NCBI GenBank assembly: GCA_003151475.1
Contig: PLXQ01000066.1
Location: 82,077-146,076 of the forward strand
Direction: 5' to 3'
Length of the DNA stretch: 64,000 bases
Source of the DNA: Acidimicrobiaceae bacterium
GTDB taxonomy: Bacteria; Actinomycetota; Acidimicrobiia; Acidimicrobiales; UBA8190
In this document: positions 33,311-42,666 of the stretch, in pieces
How positions within the stretch are numbered: position 1 is the stretch's first letter
Layout: every line of letters begins with the position of its first letter
Notes under the pieces: model-generated
What the model saw: the letters and a program-made list of their open reading frames with translations, nothing else
What the model was told of the DNA's origin: nothing
Database searches by the model: none
Made by a program: the position numbers and the translations under genes

Positions 33311-35941
33311 ATGCCTGATGCGCGTCTGGGCTTGGTTCAAAACGCCCCCGCCACGGCACCACAAGGCGCGGCATCGAACGGGATCCGGCATCGCGACGGA
33401 TGGGACGGCTCAGCGGGCTCGGCCCCGGAATCGGCGGACGCGCCCGAGCGCCTGGCGCTTCTGTCCGGGCTGGCCGGCGTGGCCACGTGGGAGCTGACGA
33501 CGCCCGGCCCCGGACTCGTCTGGCACTCACGCTTCGAATCGCTCGTCCGAAACCCCCCCGCCGGCGCTCGCTACCGGGTTCCGCCGGGGCCCGAAGGACG
33601 CCCCGTGGCGCTGGAGGATCTGGGCGACGTATTGCTGGCGCCGATCGTGGAGACGGTGCGGGCCGGTGTGGTGTGGGACAACTACGAGCTCATTCAGGAG
33701 ATGGAGGAGCCCGGCGGGGTCGTCCACCGGATTCTCGTGCGGGCCACATTGCTCCCCGAGGCCAAGGGCTTCTTCGGGATCATGGCCGACGTGAGCGATC
33801 CCGGGTCGGTGCCGTGGGTCACGGCCGACGTCGGAGAACGCCTCGAGCTGCTGGTCGAGCACTCTCCGGACGGGATCATCGTCCACCAGGAGGGCATCAT
33901 CGTCTACGCCAACCCGGCGGCTCTGCACTTCGCCGGGTTGAATGTGTTGACCGAGGCCCTGGGCAAGCCTATGACCTTGTTCATCAGCCCGACCGACATC
34001 GGTCCCATCGTCGCCCGTCTCAACCAGTTGAACGAACCCGGCGATGCCGTGAAGGGCGCCGAGGTGACGATGGTGCATCCCGACGGCGTCAAGTTCGTCG
34101 TCGAGATCGTGAGCGTCCGCACCACATGGGGCGGCAAGCCTGCGTACCAGGTCATTCTGCGCGACGTCTCGGAGCGCAAGCGCGCCGAGGAGGAAGCCCA
34201 AGCCCGAGCCGCCATCGAGCGGCGCTACGCCGCCGCCGTCGCCGCCCTCGAGGAGGGCGTCATCGTCATCGCCCGCGATGGGGCGGTGACGGCATCCAAC
34301 GAGTCCGCCGTGCGTATCCTGGGCAGCAGACTCGACGGCGGCCGGGGCGACGCCATCTTCACCGGCGGCGGTCCGGCGCAGAAGAACGACACGAGCCCGT
34401 TCCCCCCGGCCGATCTCCCGCTCGCTGTGGCGCTGTCTCGCCACGAGGGGACGACCGACGTCGTCATCGGTGTGCGCGACGAGAACGGGAAAGAGCAGTG
34501 GCTGTCGGTCAGCTCACGGCCCATCGACGACGCCGAGGACTCGGCCGCCGGCGCCGTGGTGTGCTCGGTCTCCGACATCACCGAGCGCAAGCTGCTGTTG
34601 GACCGCTTGGCGTGGGAAGCCCGCAACGACCCGCTCACCTCCCTGGCCAACCGCAGCGGTTTCCTCGCCGCCGTGGAGGGGGCGCTCAAGGTCAGTGATT
34701 CCGAGCGTGACGGCCTCGTGATGTTCTTCTTCGATCTGGACCGGTTCAAGCTCGTGAACGACTCCCTCGGCCACGCCGTGGGAGACGAGGTCCTGCGGGC
34801 CGTGGCCCAGCGTTTGCGTACGGCGATGCCCCGAGCGGTGAGCCTGAGCCGCTTGCACGGCGACGAGTTCGCCGCCCTGGAGGTCGGCGTCCCCGACACC
34901 GACGCCGCTCTTCATCGGGCCGAGGAGCTGCGGTCGATCCTGTCGCGCCCCGTCCAACTGAGTACCGGGCGCACCCTGACGGTGACCCCGAGTATCGGGC
35001 TCGTGCGCTTGGCCGACGTGGGACGCGAGGCGTCAGAGGTCCTCCAGGATGCCGACATGGCCATGCTGCAGGCCAAGACCCGCGGCCGTGGACGGGTGGC
35101 CATCTTCGATGCCGGTCTCCGTGAAGAGGTGGGCAGTCGTCTCGAGCTCGAGCACGACCTGCGCGCCGCGGTGGAGAACGGGGAGTTGCGACTCGAGTAC
35201 CAGCCGCTGGCGTCTCTGGCCAACGGTCGGGTCCTCGGTCTCGAGGCCCTGGTGCGGTGGGAGCACCCGCGCCGAGGCCTTCTTCTCCCCGGACGCTTTG
35301 TGGGCCTGGCCGAAGAGTCGGAGCTCATCATCGCCCTCGGTCAGTGGGTCCTCGAGGCGGGCTGCGCGCAGATGGCGCGTTGGCGGGCCATGTACCCCGA
35401 GGCCAACGACTCGTTCTTGGCCGTGAATGTCTCGCCCCGTCAGTTCGACGGCTCGCAGTTGCTGCCCGCCGTGCGCGGCGCTCTGGAAAAGAGTGGTCTA
35501 CCGCCGGGCGCGCTGATGCTCGAGATCACCGAATCGGGCATCGTGTCCGACGACGTCCGTCTGCACGGTCTGCTGAACGAGTTGCGCGAGTTCGGGATCC
35601 GTCTGGCCATCGACGACTTCGGCACCGGATACTCGTCGCTCAGCTACCTGAAGCGCCTGCCCGTGAGCTATCTGAAGATCGACCGTTCGTTCGTGATGGG
35701 CCTCGGGACCGATACCGAGGACGAGCGGATCGTGGCCGCCATCACCGACCTGGGCCACGGGCTCGGACTGCGGGTGATCGCCGAGGGCGTGGAGAACCGC
35801 CAGCAGCGTCACGTGGCCCGCCAGCTCGGGTGTGACCTCTACCAGGGTTATCTGCTGGCCGAGCCCCGCCGGCCCCGGGACATCCCGCCGTTCTGGCGTC
35901 CCCGCCATCAGCCCACCGGATCGGCTGCCGACCGCAACTGA
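33311..35941 (+). CDS. PAS-GGDEF-EAL cyclic-di-GMP turnover protein
   Basis: 876 residues from ATG 33311. Two or three PAS-like sensory regions lie in the first 430 residues (ELLVEHSPDGIIVHQEGIIVYANPAAL, EEGVIVIARDGAVTASNES). The GGDEF domain has the active motif as LHGDEFAAL near residue 516: the first Gly is His, so cyclase activity is doubtful. The EAL domain has LEALVRWEHP near 643, then NVSPRQF, EITESG, IDDFGTGYSSLSYLKRLP and AEGVEN, complete enough for phosphodiesterase activity. No membrane segment. It is the intact relative of the broken gene at 11265-12333. Confidence 0.92.
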   Translation: MPDARLGLVQNAPATAPQGAASNGIRHRDGWDGSAGSAPESADAPERLALLSGLAGVATWELTTPGPGLVWHSRFESLVRNPPAGARYRVPPGPEGRPVALEDLGDVLLAPIVETVRAGVVWDNYELIQEMEEPGGVVHRILVRATLLPEAKGFFGIMADVSDPGSVPWVTADVGERLELLVEHSPDGIIVHQEGIIVYANPAALHFAGLNVLTEALGKPMTLFISPTDIGPIVARLNQLNEPGDAVKGAEVTMVHPDGVKFVVEIVSVRTTWGGKPAYQVILRDVSERKRAEEEAQARAAIERRYAAAVAALEEGVIVIARDGAVTASNESAVRILGSRLDGGRGDAIFTGGGPAQKNDTSPFPPADLPLAVALSRHEGTTDVVIGVRDENGKEQWLSVSSRPIDDAEDSAAGAVVCSVSDITERKLLLDRLAWEARNDPLTSLANRSGFLAAVEGALKVSDSERDGLVMFFFDLDRFKLVNDSLGHAVGDEVLRAVAQRLRTAMPRAVSLSRLHGDEFAALEVGVPDTDAALHRAEELRSILSRPVQLSTGRTLTVTPSIGLVRLADVGREASEVLQDADMAMLQAKTRGRGRVAIFDAGLREEVGSRLELEHDLRAAVENGELRLEYQPLASLANGRVLGLEALVRWEHPRRGLLLPGRFVGLAEESELIIALGQWVLEAGCAQMARWRAMYPEANDSFLAVNVSPRQFDGSQLLPAVRGALEKSGLPPGALMLEITESGIVSDDVRLHGLLNELREFGIRLAIDDFGTGYSSLSYLKRLPVSYLKIDRSFVMGLGTDTEDERIVAAITDLGHGLGLRVIAEGVENRQQRHVARQLGCDLYQGYLLAEPRRPRDIPPFWRPRHQPTGSAADRN

Positions 35942-36047
35942 GGGCCCCCGCTCTGCTCTGTGAAAGCGGGGAGGGGAGGGGTCTGCGTGCCTTCGGCGCA
36001 AGCACCGAGGGCGTCGCCCCCCTGACCCCTTCCCTTTCCCGCTTCCA

Positions 36048-36073
36048 GGCCACGGCGATGAATCGCCGTGGCC
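36048..36073. repeat. 26-bp palindrome
   Basis: GGCCACGGCGAT and ATCGCCGTGGCC (12-bp arms) around two bases. Directly precedes a terminator, perhaps forming a tandem termination structure. Confidence 0.75.
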
Positions 36074-36076
36074 CCC

Positions 36077-36101
36077 CGCTCGGGTGACCGGGCGCTTTTT
36101 T
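36077..36101 (+). terminator. Rho-independent terminator of the PAS-GGDEF-EAL gene
   Basis: Stem CGCTCGG / CCGGGCG with loop GTGA and one G-U pair, followed by C and six T. A textbook intrinsic terminator, 136 bases after the stop codon. Confidence 0.75.
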
Positions 36102-36303
36102 GCGGCACCCGGACCGGCCGGAGATCGGTTCCCGTCACACCGAAGACTGCGCCCCGCCGGACAACTCAAACCCACGGCTTTCACAAAATTCGGCCAAATT
36201 CGGAGCCTTATCAGGGGTCTTCGTGCCTGCAGGGTCAGGCTCGCTGGGATTGGGGCATCCACCTTGACACCGCAGAGCGAGCGCCTGAGCGCCGGCGAAG
36301 GGG

Positions 36304-37452
36304 TCAGGCGGGATGAAGAGTCCAGCTCGTGATCACGAGCTGGCCATGGGAGACGGCCTGGACGACGGTGATGACATAGCGCCCGGGGGCGCTGCCGCCG
36401 GCAACGGTGGCCGTGTCGGTGAGCTGGACGCTGGTGGCCTCGGTGCCTGTGGCCGTGACGGTGACGTCCAGGCTGGCGTCGTAGCCGGTGATGTGGGCGC
36501 TCACGAGCGGAGCGGGGACAGCGACGCCTGGAGCGATGGCCCCCCACCATCCGAGCTGCTTCTGCTCGAGGGCCTTGATGCCACCGATGAAGGACTCGAC
36601 GGCCGAGCTCTGGACGGCCAACGGTCCCGGGCCCTCGACCCAAGTGGGGTCCACATTTCCCGCCACCGACATGGTGCCCATGAGGATCGAGTTGGTGGCC
36701 AGGGTGAGGCCCTCAGAGACGAGGGCGGCCGGAGCGGGCACCGCAGGGGCGGCGGCCGACGACGGTACGGCGCCGACCACGGCGGCTCCCTTGTTGGGGG
36801 TCTGCTGGACTTCGGTGGCGGTGACCAGGTAGCGCGAGGGCGTGAACCACAAGGCGTTCGTCGGCCAGCAGGTCACGAGGCTGAGAGTGGGACTGGGCGT
36901 GTTGTAGACGGGCGAACCCTGCTGGATGACTTGATGGCTCTGGACCACATAGGTGTAGGTGGTGCATGGCGTCTCGTAGCTGATCGTGTCCCCGGGCTTC
37001 AGCTGGTTGATGTTCACGAAGTAGCTGACGTCGTGCGCCTCGAGCACGGCATTGCCGTTCGTTCCCGGCCAGACCGAGGTGGGAACGTGGCCGACGGCCA
37101 CGTTGAGCTGGGCGTCATCGGTCCCATCCTCCACGGGGGCGGTGAGCCCGATGGCGGGTATGACCAGAAGACCCGTGGGGCCACCCGTGCTCGCCGGCGT
37201 GACACACGGGGGGACCGCAGTCCCCTTCGTCGCCTTGGTCGTGTTCCTGGCCGCCTGGCGCCGGGCGTTCTCGAGCTTCTTCACGAGTGACTGGCCGACC
37301 CGGTTGGAATGGGTGGTCCACAGGGTGGCCCGAACCTGCCACGACACCGCCGTCACCACCAGGAGGATTCCGACCCCGATGAGGGCGCGGTAGCCCCATC
37401 GCCGACGGCGGGGCGGGCTGGTGCTCTCGATCTTGGTAGCGCGGGGAAACAC
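36304..37452 (-). CDS. Sortase family protein (class E-like) with C-terminal extension
   Basis: 382 residues from GTG 37452, after GGAGCGG. One N-terminal membrane helix (ALIGVGILLVVTAVSW) then a sortase barrel: VIPAIGLTAPVEDG, the catalytic His140 in LEAHDVSYF, Cys195 in LVTCWPTNALWFTPSRYLV and Arg207 twelve residues later, giving the His-Cys-Arg triad. A further 170 residues of unknown fold follow the barrel, unusual for sortases. Candidate substrates in the window carry LPFTG (20621-21043) and LAFTG (27683-28435). The gene stands alone, so it may be a housekeeping enzyme. The longer open frame upstream to 38178 is a shadow of the kinase gene. Confidence 0.88.
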   Translation of the reverse strand: MFPRATKIESTSPPRRRRWGYRALIGVGILLVVTAVSWQVRATLWTTHSNRVGQSLVKKLENARRQAARNTTKATKGTAVPPCVTPASTGGPTGLLVIPAIGLTAPVEDGTDDAQLNVAVGHVPTSVWPGTNGNAVLEAHDVSYFVNINQLKPGDTISYETPCTTYTYVVQSHQVIQQGSPVYNTPSPTLSLVTCWPTNALWFTPSRYLVTATEVQQTPNKGAAVVGAVPSSAAAPAVPAPAALVSEGLTLATNSILMGTMSVAGNVDPTWVEGPGPLAVQSSAVESFIGGIKALEQKQLGWWGAIAPGVAVPAPLVSAHITGYDASLDVTVTATGTEATSVQLTDTATVAGGSAPGRYVITVVQAVSHGQLVITSWTLHPA

Positions 37453-37552
37453 GACCGCTCCGTTCGTGGGTGGACAGCATCCAGGATACTGTGACCGTGG
37501 TCCGTGGCGGTCGCGCAACTGATCGTGGGATTTTTGCCACCGGTTTGTCGGG

Positions 37553-40500
37553 ATGGTCCAGTACGCTGGGATTTCAGTGAAACGTCGAGAACCGCCCAGC
37601 GTGGGGGCACGGCTCGACGGCGGGTCGACCGGGGACGACGGCCGCAAGGCCGATCTCGGAAATTCCGCCGCCCCGGTGTCCTCCTTCGAGGATCGCAACG
37701 GGTCACGGGCCACTGCCCCGGGTCCCTCGGGCCACGGATCCGAGGGCCTTCGCGCCGAGCGCCGCCGGCCGCGTCTCGAGCCCGATCTCGTTCCCGGCGA
37801 GCCGGGCCCCGCCGTCGACAGGCTGGTCCGCCAGGCCCTCGGACGCCACATGCTCCTGGGCGAGCTCGCCCTCGTCTGCACATGGGCCTTCGTCTCCATC
37901 GTCGTCTTCCACTTCCTCACCTCCGGGCATGAGTCGTCGGCCGGCGCCGTGAGCCTGGCCTGGCTCTTCGCCGGGGCGAGCGGGGTGATGGTGGTGGTGA
38001 TCCTGGCTTTTCGCCGGGTGGCCGAGCGCCGGATCCGCCAGGGACTGCGCGACGCCTCGAGCGCGCTGCGATCGATCGAGTCGGTCACCGATCCGGCGTT
38101 GTCGTTCCTCCCCCTCGACGCTTTGCTCGCGGAACTCCTGGCCCGGACCTGCGTGGTGGTCGGCGGGGAGGCGGCCACGATCTATCTGGTGGCCGACGAT
38201 GGCCGGAGCCTGACCGTACGCGCCTCGCGTGGTCCGGCCGACCCCGAGGGCCGGGTCGACATCGACATCGGTGAAGGCGTCGTCGGCGTCGTGGCCCAGA
38301 GGGCCGAGGCCGTCATCGTGAACGACGTCGCCGACAGCACCTTGGCCACGACGCTCGGGCATCAGGGCGTGGTTTCGCTCGTGGCCGCCCCCCTTCTCGT
38401 CGGGGGTCAGGTGATCGGGGTCGTCCAGGTCGGGACCGGTAAGAAGCACCGGTTCAGCTCTCGTGACCTGCGCCTGCTGCAATTGGTGGCCGACCGGTCG
38501 GCGGCTTCGATCGAACGGGCCCGACTGGACGAGGACGCCAGGCGCAGCCGGCTGGGCGCCGAGCACGCCCGGCTGCATCTCTCGATCCTGGCACTGGCGG
38601 GCGACGAGATGGCCACCGCCCTCGAGTCCTACGACGACGCCCTGTCGCGTTTGGTGGGTGTCATCGTTCCCACCTTCGCCGATTGGTTCGCCGTCGATCT
38701 GGCCGAAAGCTCGGGCGAGGTACGCCGCGTGGCGTGCGGATCACGGGCCCGGGATCCCATCACCTCGAGCCTGCACCGCCACCCCCAAGGTGACGACCTC
38801 GTCCACCGGGTCATGGCCGGCGGCCGGCCCGAGGTCCTCATGAACACGCAGTACCGGGGACCAGAGGCCGCAGCAGCAGACGCCGAAGCGGGCGGCTATT
38901 CGGAGGCCCCGCCGGCATCGGGGATCGAGTCGATGGTCATCGTTCCCGTGCACGTCCGGGGCCTGTCGTTCGGCGCCCTCAGTTTCGTCACCGGATCGGG
39001 TCGGCGCGGGTATCGCCCGTCCGACCTGGAAACAGCGCGGGGCCTCGCTGAGCGCGTGGCCATTGCCGTCGAGCGGGTGCTTCTGTGGCGTGAGAGCCGC
39101 GCCGCTGAGCGCGCCGCCACGCGCAACGCCGGTCAGCTGCGCCGGCTGATGGAGGCGGCGCTGGCGGTGAATGCCCCCTTGGCCGAGAGCGAGGTGCTGC
39201 GTGTCGTCGCCGACCACGCCCGTCGGATCCTCGGGGCCGAGGCCGCGGTGGTGTCGCCGGTGACCGATACGCCTGACGGCCCGGGGCTGGTTGAAGTGTC
39301 CTCACCGGCCACCCTCACTCCGGCCCAGACGGCGCTGGTCGGTGTCGCCTGCGATCTCGTGGCCACGTCTGACCGGCCCGTTCGCTGGCCCACAGGCACG
39401 ACGGCCGAAGACGCCGAGTCCTACGCCGATGGAGCGGGAACGATCGGCGTCGCCCGTGCCGCAGTCCGTCCGGCGATGCCGTGGTTGGCCGTGCCTTTGG
39501 CCGACGCGTCGGGATCGACCGGGCGCGTCATCGTGGTGCTCGGCGGCCCCGGCGGTCCGTTCAACACCGAGGACGAGTCGGTGATGGTGCTGCTGGCGCA
39601 GATGGCGTCGGTGGCTCTCGTGAATGCCCGGCTCTACCAGGCGGTGCAGAGCAACGAGCACCGGTTGCGCGCCGTCGTCGAATCGTCACCTCTGGCCATC
39701 GCCGAGGTGGACATGTCCGGAGATGCCCGGTGGTGGAACGGGGCGGCGGGCACTCTGTTCGGTTGGGACCTCCTATCGGACGGCGTTCGCCGGGTGTCCG
39801 GTGACGATGCGGCGGCATCGGTGTTGGCCGAGCTGTGGAGCCGGACGGCGCACGGTATGGCATCGGTGGGTACCGATCTGGAGACTGTCGGACCCAACGG
39901 GAAGTCGCTGGAATTGTCGGTGTCCACCGCCCCCTTGTTCGACCATGATGGCTCGGTCACCGGAATCCTGGTGGTGGCGGAAGACGTGACCGAGCGACGA
40001 CGGATGCTCGAGCAGTTCCACCAGGCCGAGAGGCTCGGAGCCATGGCCCGGTTGGCCGGCGGCGTGGCGCATGACTTCAACAACCTGCTGACCGTCATCC
40101 TCGGGTCGAGCGAGGTGCTCCTGCGCCGGGCTGATGCCGACGCCGAGTGGCGCGACGACGTGGCCGCCATCCAACGAGCCGGGGAACGGGCCGCCGCTCT
40201 CACCAGCCAGCTCCTGGCCATCGGACACCGGCGGCCTGTCCAATCGGTGGTAGTTGACCCCGATGCCGTCATGGAGTCGATGCGACCCATGCTCGTGCGT
40301 CTGCTCGGGGCCGACGTCGAGTTGGTCGTCGTTCCCGGCTCGCCCGCTGGTCGAATCCAGGCGGACCCGGCCGAGCTCGAGCGGGCCTTGCTGAACATGG
40401 TTATCAATGCCCGCGACGCCATGCCCCAAGGGGGGCGTATCGAGTTCAGCACCAAGGTGATGGGGGCCGATCTCCCGGGTTCGTGGCACGTCGTCGCCTT

Positions 40501-41197
40501 GATGGTGTCAGACACCGGCGCCGGCATGGACGCCGACACCATCGAGCACTGCTTCGAGCCGTTCTTCACGACCAAGGGTCTGGCCCGGGGCACCGGCCTC
40601 GGTTTGGCCGCTGTTCACGCCATGGTGACCCAGGCCGGGGGTCACATCACGGTGGAGTCCACCGTCGGGACCGGCACGACGTTCACCCTGTGGTTCCCGG
40701 CCGCGGATGCAGAAGTCGACGTCCAGACTCCGCTGTTGGCGCCCGCCCTCGACAGAGGCGACGAGGTGATCCTGTTGGTCGAGGACGAAGAGGAGCTACG
40801 GCGCCTGGCCGTGCGAGAACTCGATCGGCGGGGCTACGCGGTGGTTGTGGCCTCCGCTGGTGCTGAGGCGCTCGAGGTGGCCCACTCCCTCGACGGCCGG
40901 ATCGATCTGCTCGTGACTGATGTGGTCATGCCCGGGATGAGCGGAATCGAGCTGGCGGCCAAGGTCAGCGAGCTGTGGCCTCTGCTGCCCGTTCTCTTCG
41001 TCTCGGGACACCTCGACGAAGGATCGGTAGGGCGCAATCCCATGGCCGAAGACGCCGACCTGCTGGCCAAGCCCTTCACGCCCGATCAACTGGGTCAGCG
41101 GGTGCGCCAGGCACTGGACCGGGTGCAGAGCCGAAACCGAGAAGGCGTCGGAGCCGGTGACTGGCGCAGTCGGCCCAACCGGGCCGCCTGGTCCTGA
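37553..41197 (+). CDS. Hybrid sensor histidine kinase: TM, three GAF-like, PAS, HisKA, HATPase, receiver
   Basis: 1214 residues (ATG 37553; GTG 37577 also possible). A disordered basic N-terminus of about 95 residues precedes two membrane helices (99-155). GAF domains follow at about 180-325, 345-500 and 510-700, with a PAS domain at about 710-820. The phospho-accepting His is in GGVAHDFNNLLTVI (about residue 840). The HATPase domain has MVINARDAMPQGG, VSDTGAGMD and GTGLGLAAVHAM. The C-terminal receiver has VEDEEE and the phosphorylatable Asp in LVTDVVMPGMSG (about 1121). Ligand unknown. It converges on, and exactly abuts, an OmpR-type regulator gene that may be its output. Confidence 0.93.
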   Translation: MVQYAGISVKRREPPSVGARLDGGSTGDDGRKADLGNSAAPVSSFEDRNGSRATAPGPSGHGSEGLRAERRRPRLEPDLVPGEPGPAVDRLVRQALGRHMLLGELALVCTWAFVSIVVFHFLTSGHESSAGAVSLAWLFAGASGVMVVVILAFRRVAERRIRQGLRDASSALRSIESVTDPALSFLPLDALLAELLARTCVVVGGEAATIYLVADDGRSLTVRASRGPADPEGRVDIDIGEGVVGVVAQRAEAVIVNDVADSTLATTLGHQGVVSLVAAPLLVGGQVIGVVQVGTGKKHRFSSRDLRLLQLVADRSAASIERARLDEDARRSRLGAEHARLHLSILALAGDEMATALESYDDALSRLVGVIVPTFADWFAVDLAESSGEVRRVACGSRARDPITSSLHRHPQGDDLVHRVMAGGRPEVLMNTQYRGPEAAAADAEAGGYSEAPPASGIESMVIVPVHVRGLSFGALSFVTGSGRRGYRPSDLETARGLAERVAIAVERVLLWRESRAAERAATRNAGQLRRLMEAALAVNAPLAESEVLRVVADHARRILGAEAAVVSPVTDTPDGPGLVEVSSPATLTPAQTALVGVACDLVATSDRPVRWPTGTTAEDAESYADGAGTIGVARAAVRPAMPWLAVPLADASGSTGRVIVVLGGPGGPFNTEDESVMVLLAQMASVALVNARLYQAVQSNEHRLRAVVESSPLAIAEVDMSGDARWWNGAAGTLFGWDLLSDGVRRVSGDDAAASVLAELWSRTAHGMASVGTDLETVGPNGKSLELSVSTAPLFDHDGSVTGILVVAEDVTERRRMLEQFHQAERLGAMARLAGGVAHDFNNLLTVILGSSEVLLRRADADAEWRDDVAAIQRAGERAAALTSQLLAIGHRRPVQSVVVDPDAVMESMRPMLVRLLGADVELVVVPGSPAGRIQADPAELERALLNMVINARDAMPQGGRIEFSTKVMGADLPGSWHVVALMVSDTGAGMDADTIEHCFEPFFTTKGLARGTGLGLAAVHAMVTQAGGHITVESTVGTGTTFTLWFPAADAEVDVQTPLLAPALDRGDEVILLVEDEEELRRLAVRELDRRGYAVVVASAGAEALEVAHSLDGRIDLLVTDVVMPGMSGIELAAKVSELWPLLPVLFVSGHLDEGSVGRNPMAEDADLLAKPFTPDQLGQRVRQALDRVQSRNREGVGAGDWRSRPNRAAWS

Positions 41198-41932
41198 TCA
41201 GGGTTCGAAGCGGTACCCGACCCCGCGGACCGTGCGAACCCAACGCGGGTGATCGGGGTCCTTCTCGATCTTGCGGCGGATGCGCCGGACATGCTCGGTC
41301 ACGGTGCCCGCGTCCTGCCAGGCGGAGGAGGAACCCCACACCTGGGCGAGAAGCTGCTCACGGGTGAAGACCTGCCGGGGAGAACTGGCCAGGAACGCCA
41401 GGAGGTCGAACTCCTTGGCCGTCGTCTCGACCAGCTCGTCGGACTGCTTGACCTCGCGAGCCATGATGTCGATGGTCAGATCCCCGAAGTCGAGGGTGGC
41501 GGTGGTGGCCGTCGGCCGCTGGCCCACCCGGCGCAGCACGGTACCCACACGGGCCGCCAGCTCGGCCGGGGAGAAGGGCTTCACCACGTAGTCGTCCGCT
41601 CCGAGCTTGAGGCCGAGCACCCGGTCCGACTCCCGCCCGCGGGCGGTGACCAAGATGACGGGCACGTTGCTCGTCCGACGGATGGCGGCGAGAACGTCGA
41701 AGCCGTCTTCGGTCGTGAGCATGACGTCGAGGATGACCAGATCGGGAGGCCGACCGGACAACGCCGTCGTCGCCTCGGCTCCGGTGGACGCTTCCTCCAC
41801 CTGGTAGCCCTCAGACTCGAGAAGCCGGACCAGCAGGCCGCGCACCTCAGGGTCGTCGTCGACCACCAGCAGACGTCCGCACGCCCGACCGGTGTTCCTG
41901 TGAGAGACGGGTGTCGTCGTTTCTGCTCTCAC
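41198..41932 (-). CDS. OmpR/PhoB-type response regulator
   Basis: 244 residues from GTG 41932, which has GAGGGGGG five bases upstream; ATG 42001 is in frame but lacks a site. The receiver domain has LLVVDDDPEVR, the phospho-Asp in LVILDVMLTTEDG, a switch Thr in LVTARG and Lys in VVKPFSP. The winged-helix output has VTEHVRRIRRKIEKDP and VRTVRGVGYRFEP. The stop is immediately next to that of the hybrid kinase gene on the other strand (zero bases between), a tail-to-tail pair. Confidence 0.93.
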   Translation of the reverse strand: MRAETTTPVSHRNTGRACGRLLVVDDDPEVRGLLVRLLESEGYQVEEASTGAEATTALSGRPPDLVILDVMLTTEDGFDVLAAIRRTSNVPVILVTARGRESDRVLGLKLGADDYVVKPFSPAELAARVGTVLRRVGQRPTATTATLDFGDLTIDIMAREVKQSDELVETTAKEFDLLAFLASSPRQVFTREQLLAQVWGSSSAWQDAGTVTEHVRRIRRKIEKDPDHPRWVRTVRGVGYRFEP

Positions 41933-42180
41933 TACTGCCCCCCTCGTATCGTCACTCCAACTAGTGCCACGGCCACCGACCGTAGTGGTGTTGACCAACA
42001 TTTGTGAAGGGGGTTCGGTCAGAAACCAAAAATTAGCTTATGGAGCGTGTCTTTCGCTGCCTGTATACGCCTCGGCGACCAGGATTGTTGGGTTTACGTT
42101 GATCTGCCGTAGCGCTGCCTGTGGCTTCGGCGTTGCACACTCCCTCTGTGGGGGATCTTGGGGTGGATTGGGTGGGGGGG

Positions 42181-42666
42181 ATGCAACGCGTCTCGGGGGA
42201 CGACTCGTCGACCCTGTCTGACGCTCCGGATGAGCGCGGGGGCACCGCCCGGATCCTGGTCGTCGGTACCGACGACTGGGCCATCGAGCAGTCGGCGGCC
42301 GCGCTCGCAGAGGCTGGTTTCGGCGTTCTGCGCTGTCATGAGCCAGGCGAGCCGGACTTCCCGTGCAACGCCCTTATCGAGGGTCGTACGTGCCCACTCG
42401 ATGTTGGTTTCGACGTCGTGGCCACTGTCCGGGCCCGTCCTCTCGACTTGATGGCCCCCGGGGAACTAGGCGTGGTCTGTGCCCTTCGACATGGCATTCC
42501 GCTTGTGGCGGCCGGCGTAGCCCCCGAGCGGCCGTTCGGGCCATGGGCGGCGATCACCGTGGAGCAGGGCGGCGAATTGGTGAACGCGTGTGAGAAAGTG
42601 GCAGGAGAAGTTCTTGCCGAATTCGCCGGTGGACCGTCTCGTCGGTTGCCCACAGGAGGCCTTTGA
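42181..42666 (+). CDS. Hypothetical protein, degenerate receiver-like, linked to pilT
   Basis: 161 residues from ATG 42181, preceded by a G-rich site. A Rossmann-like beginning (ARILVVGTDDWAIEQSAAALAEAGFGVLRC) resembles a receiver domain, but the phosphorylation Asp is not evident. GIPLVAAGVAPERPFGPWAAIT near the end is distinctive. The stop codon overlaps the pilT start by one base, so the proteins are made together; a regulator or adaptor of the pilus motor is plausible (inference). Confidence 0.7.
   Translation: MQRVSGDDSSTLSDAPDERGGTARILVVGTDDWAIEQSAAALAEAGFGVLRCHEPGEPDFPCNALIEGRTCPLDVGFDVVATVRARPLDLMAPGELGVVCALRHGIPLVAAGVAPERPFGPWAAITVEQGGELVNACEKVAGEVLAEFAGGPSRRLPTGGL

Larger units (their letters stand above)
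35942..36303. other. Intergenic region between PAS-GGDEF-EAL and sortase genes
   Basis: No gene is visible in these 362 bases. They hold the 26-bp palindrome at 36048-36073 and a strong terminator at 36077-36101, then the 3' side of the converging sortase gene. Confidence 0.6.

Noticed and set aside
35942..36303. Possible cyclic-di-GMP riboswitch after the GGDEF-EAL gene
   Set aside because: None of the conserved riboswitch core elements is visible; only hairpins of terminator type are present.
37453..38178. N-terminal extension of the sortase frame to 624 residues
   Set aside because: Overlaps the kinase 5' region antisense; the sortase has a good GTG start followed by its basic segment and membrane anchor.
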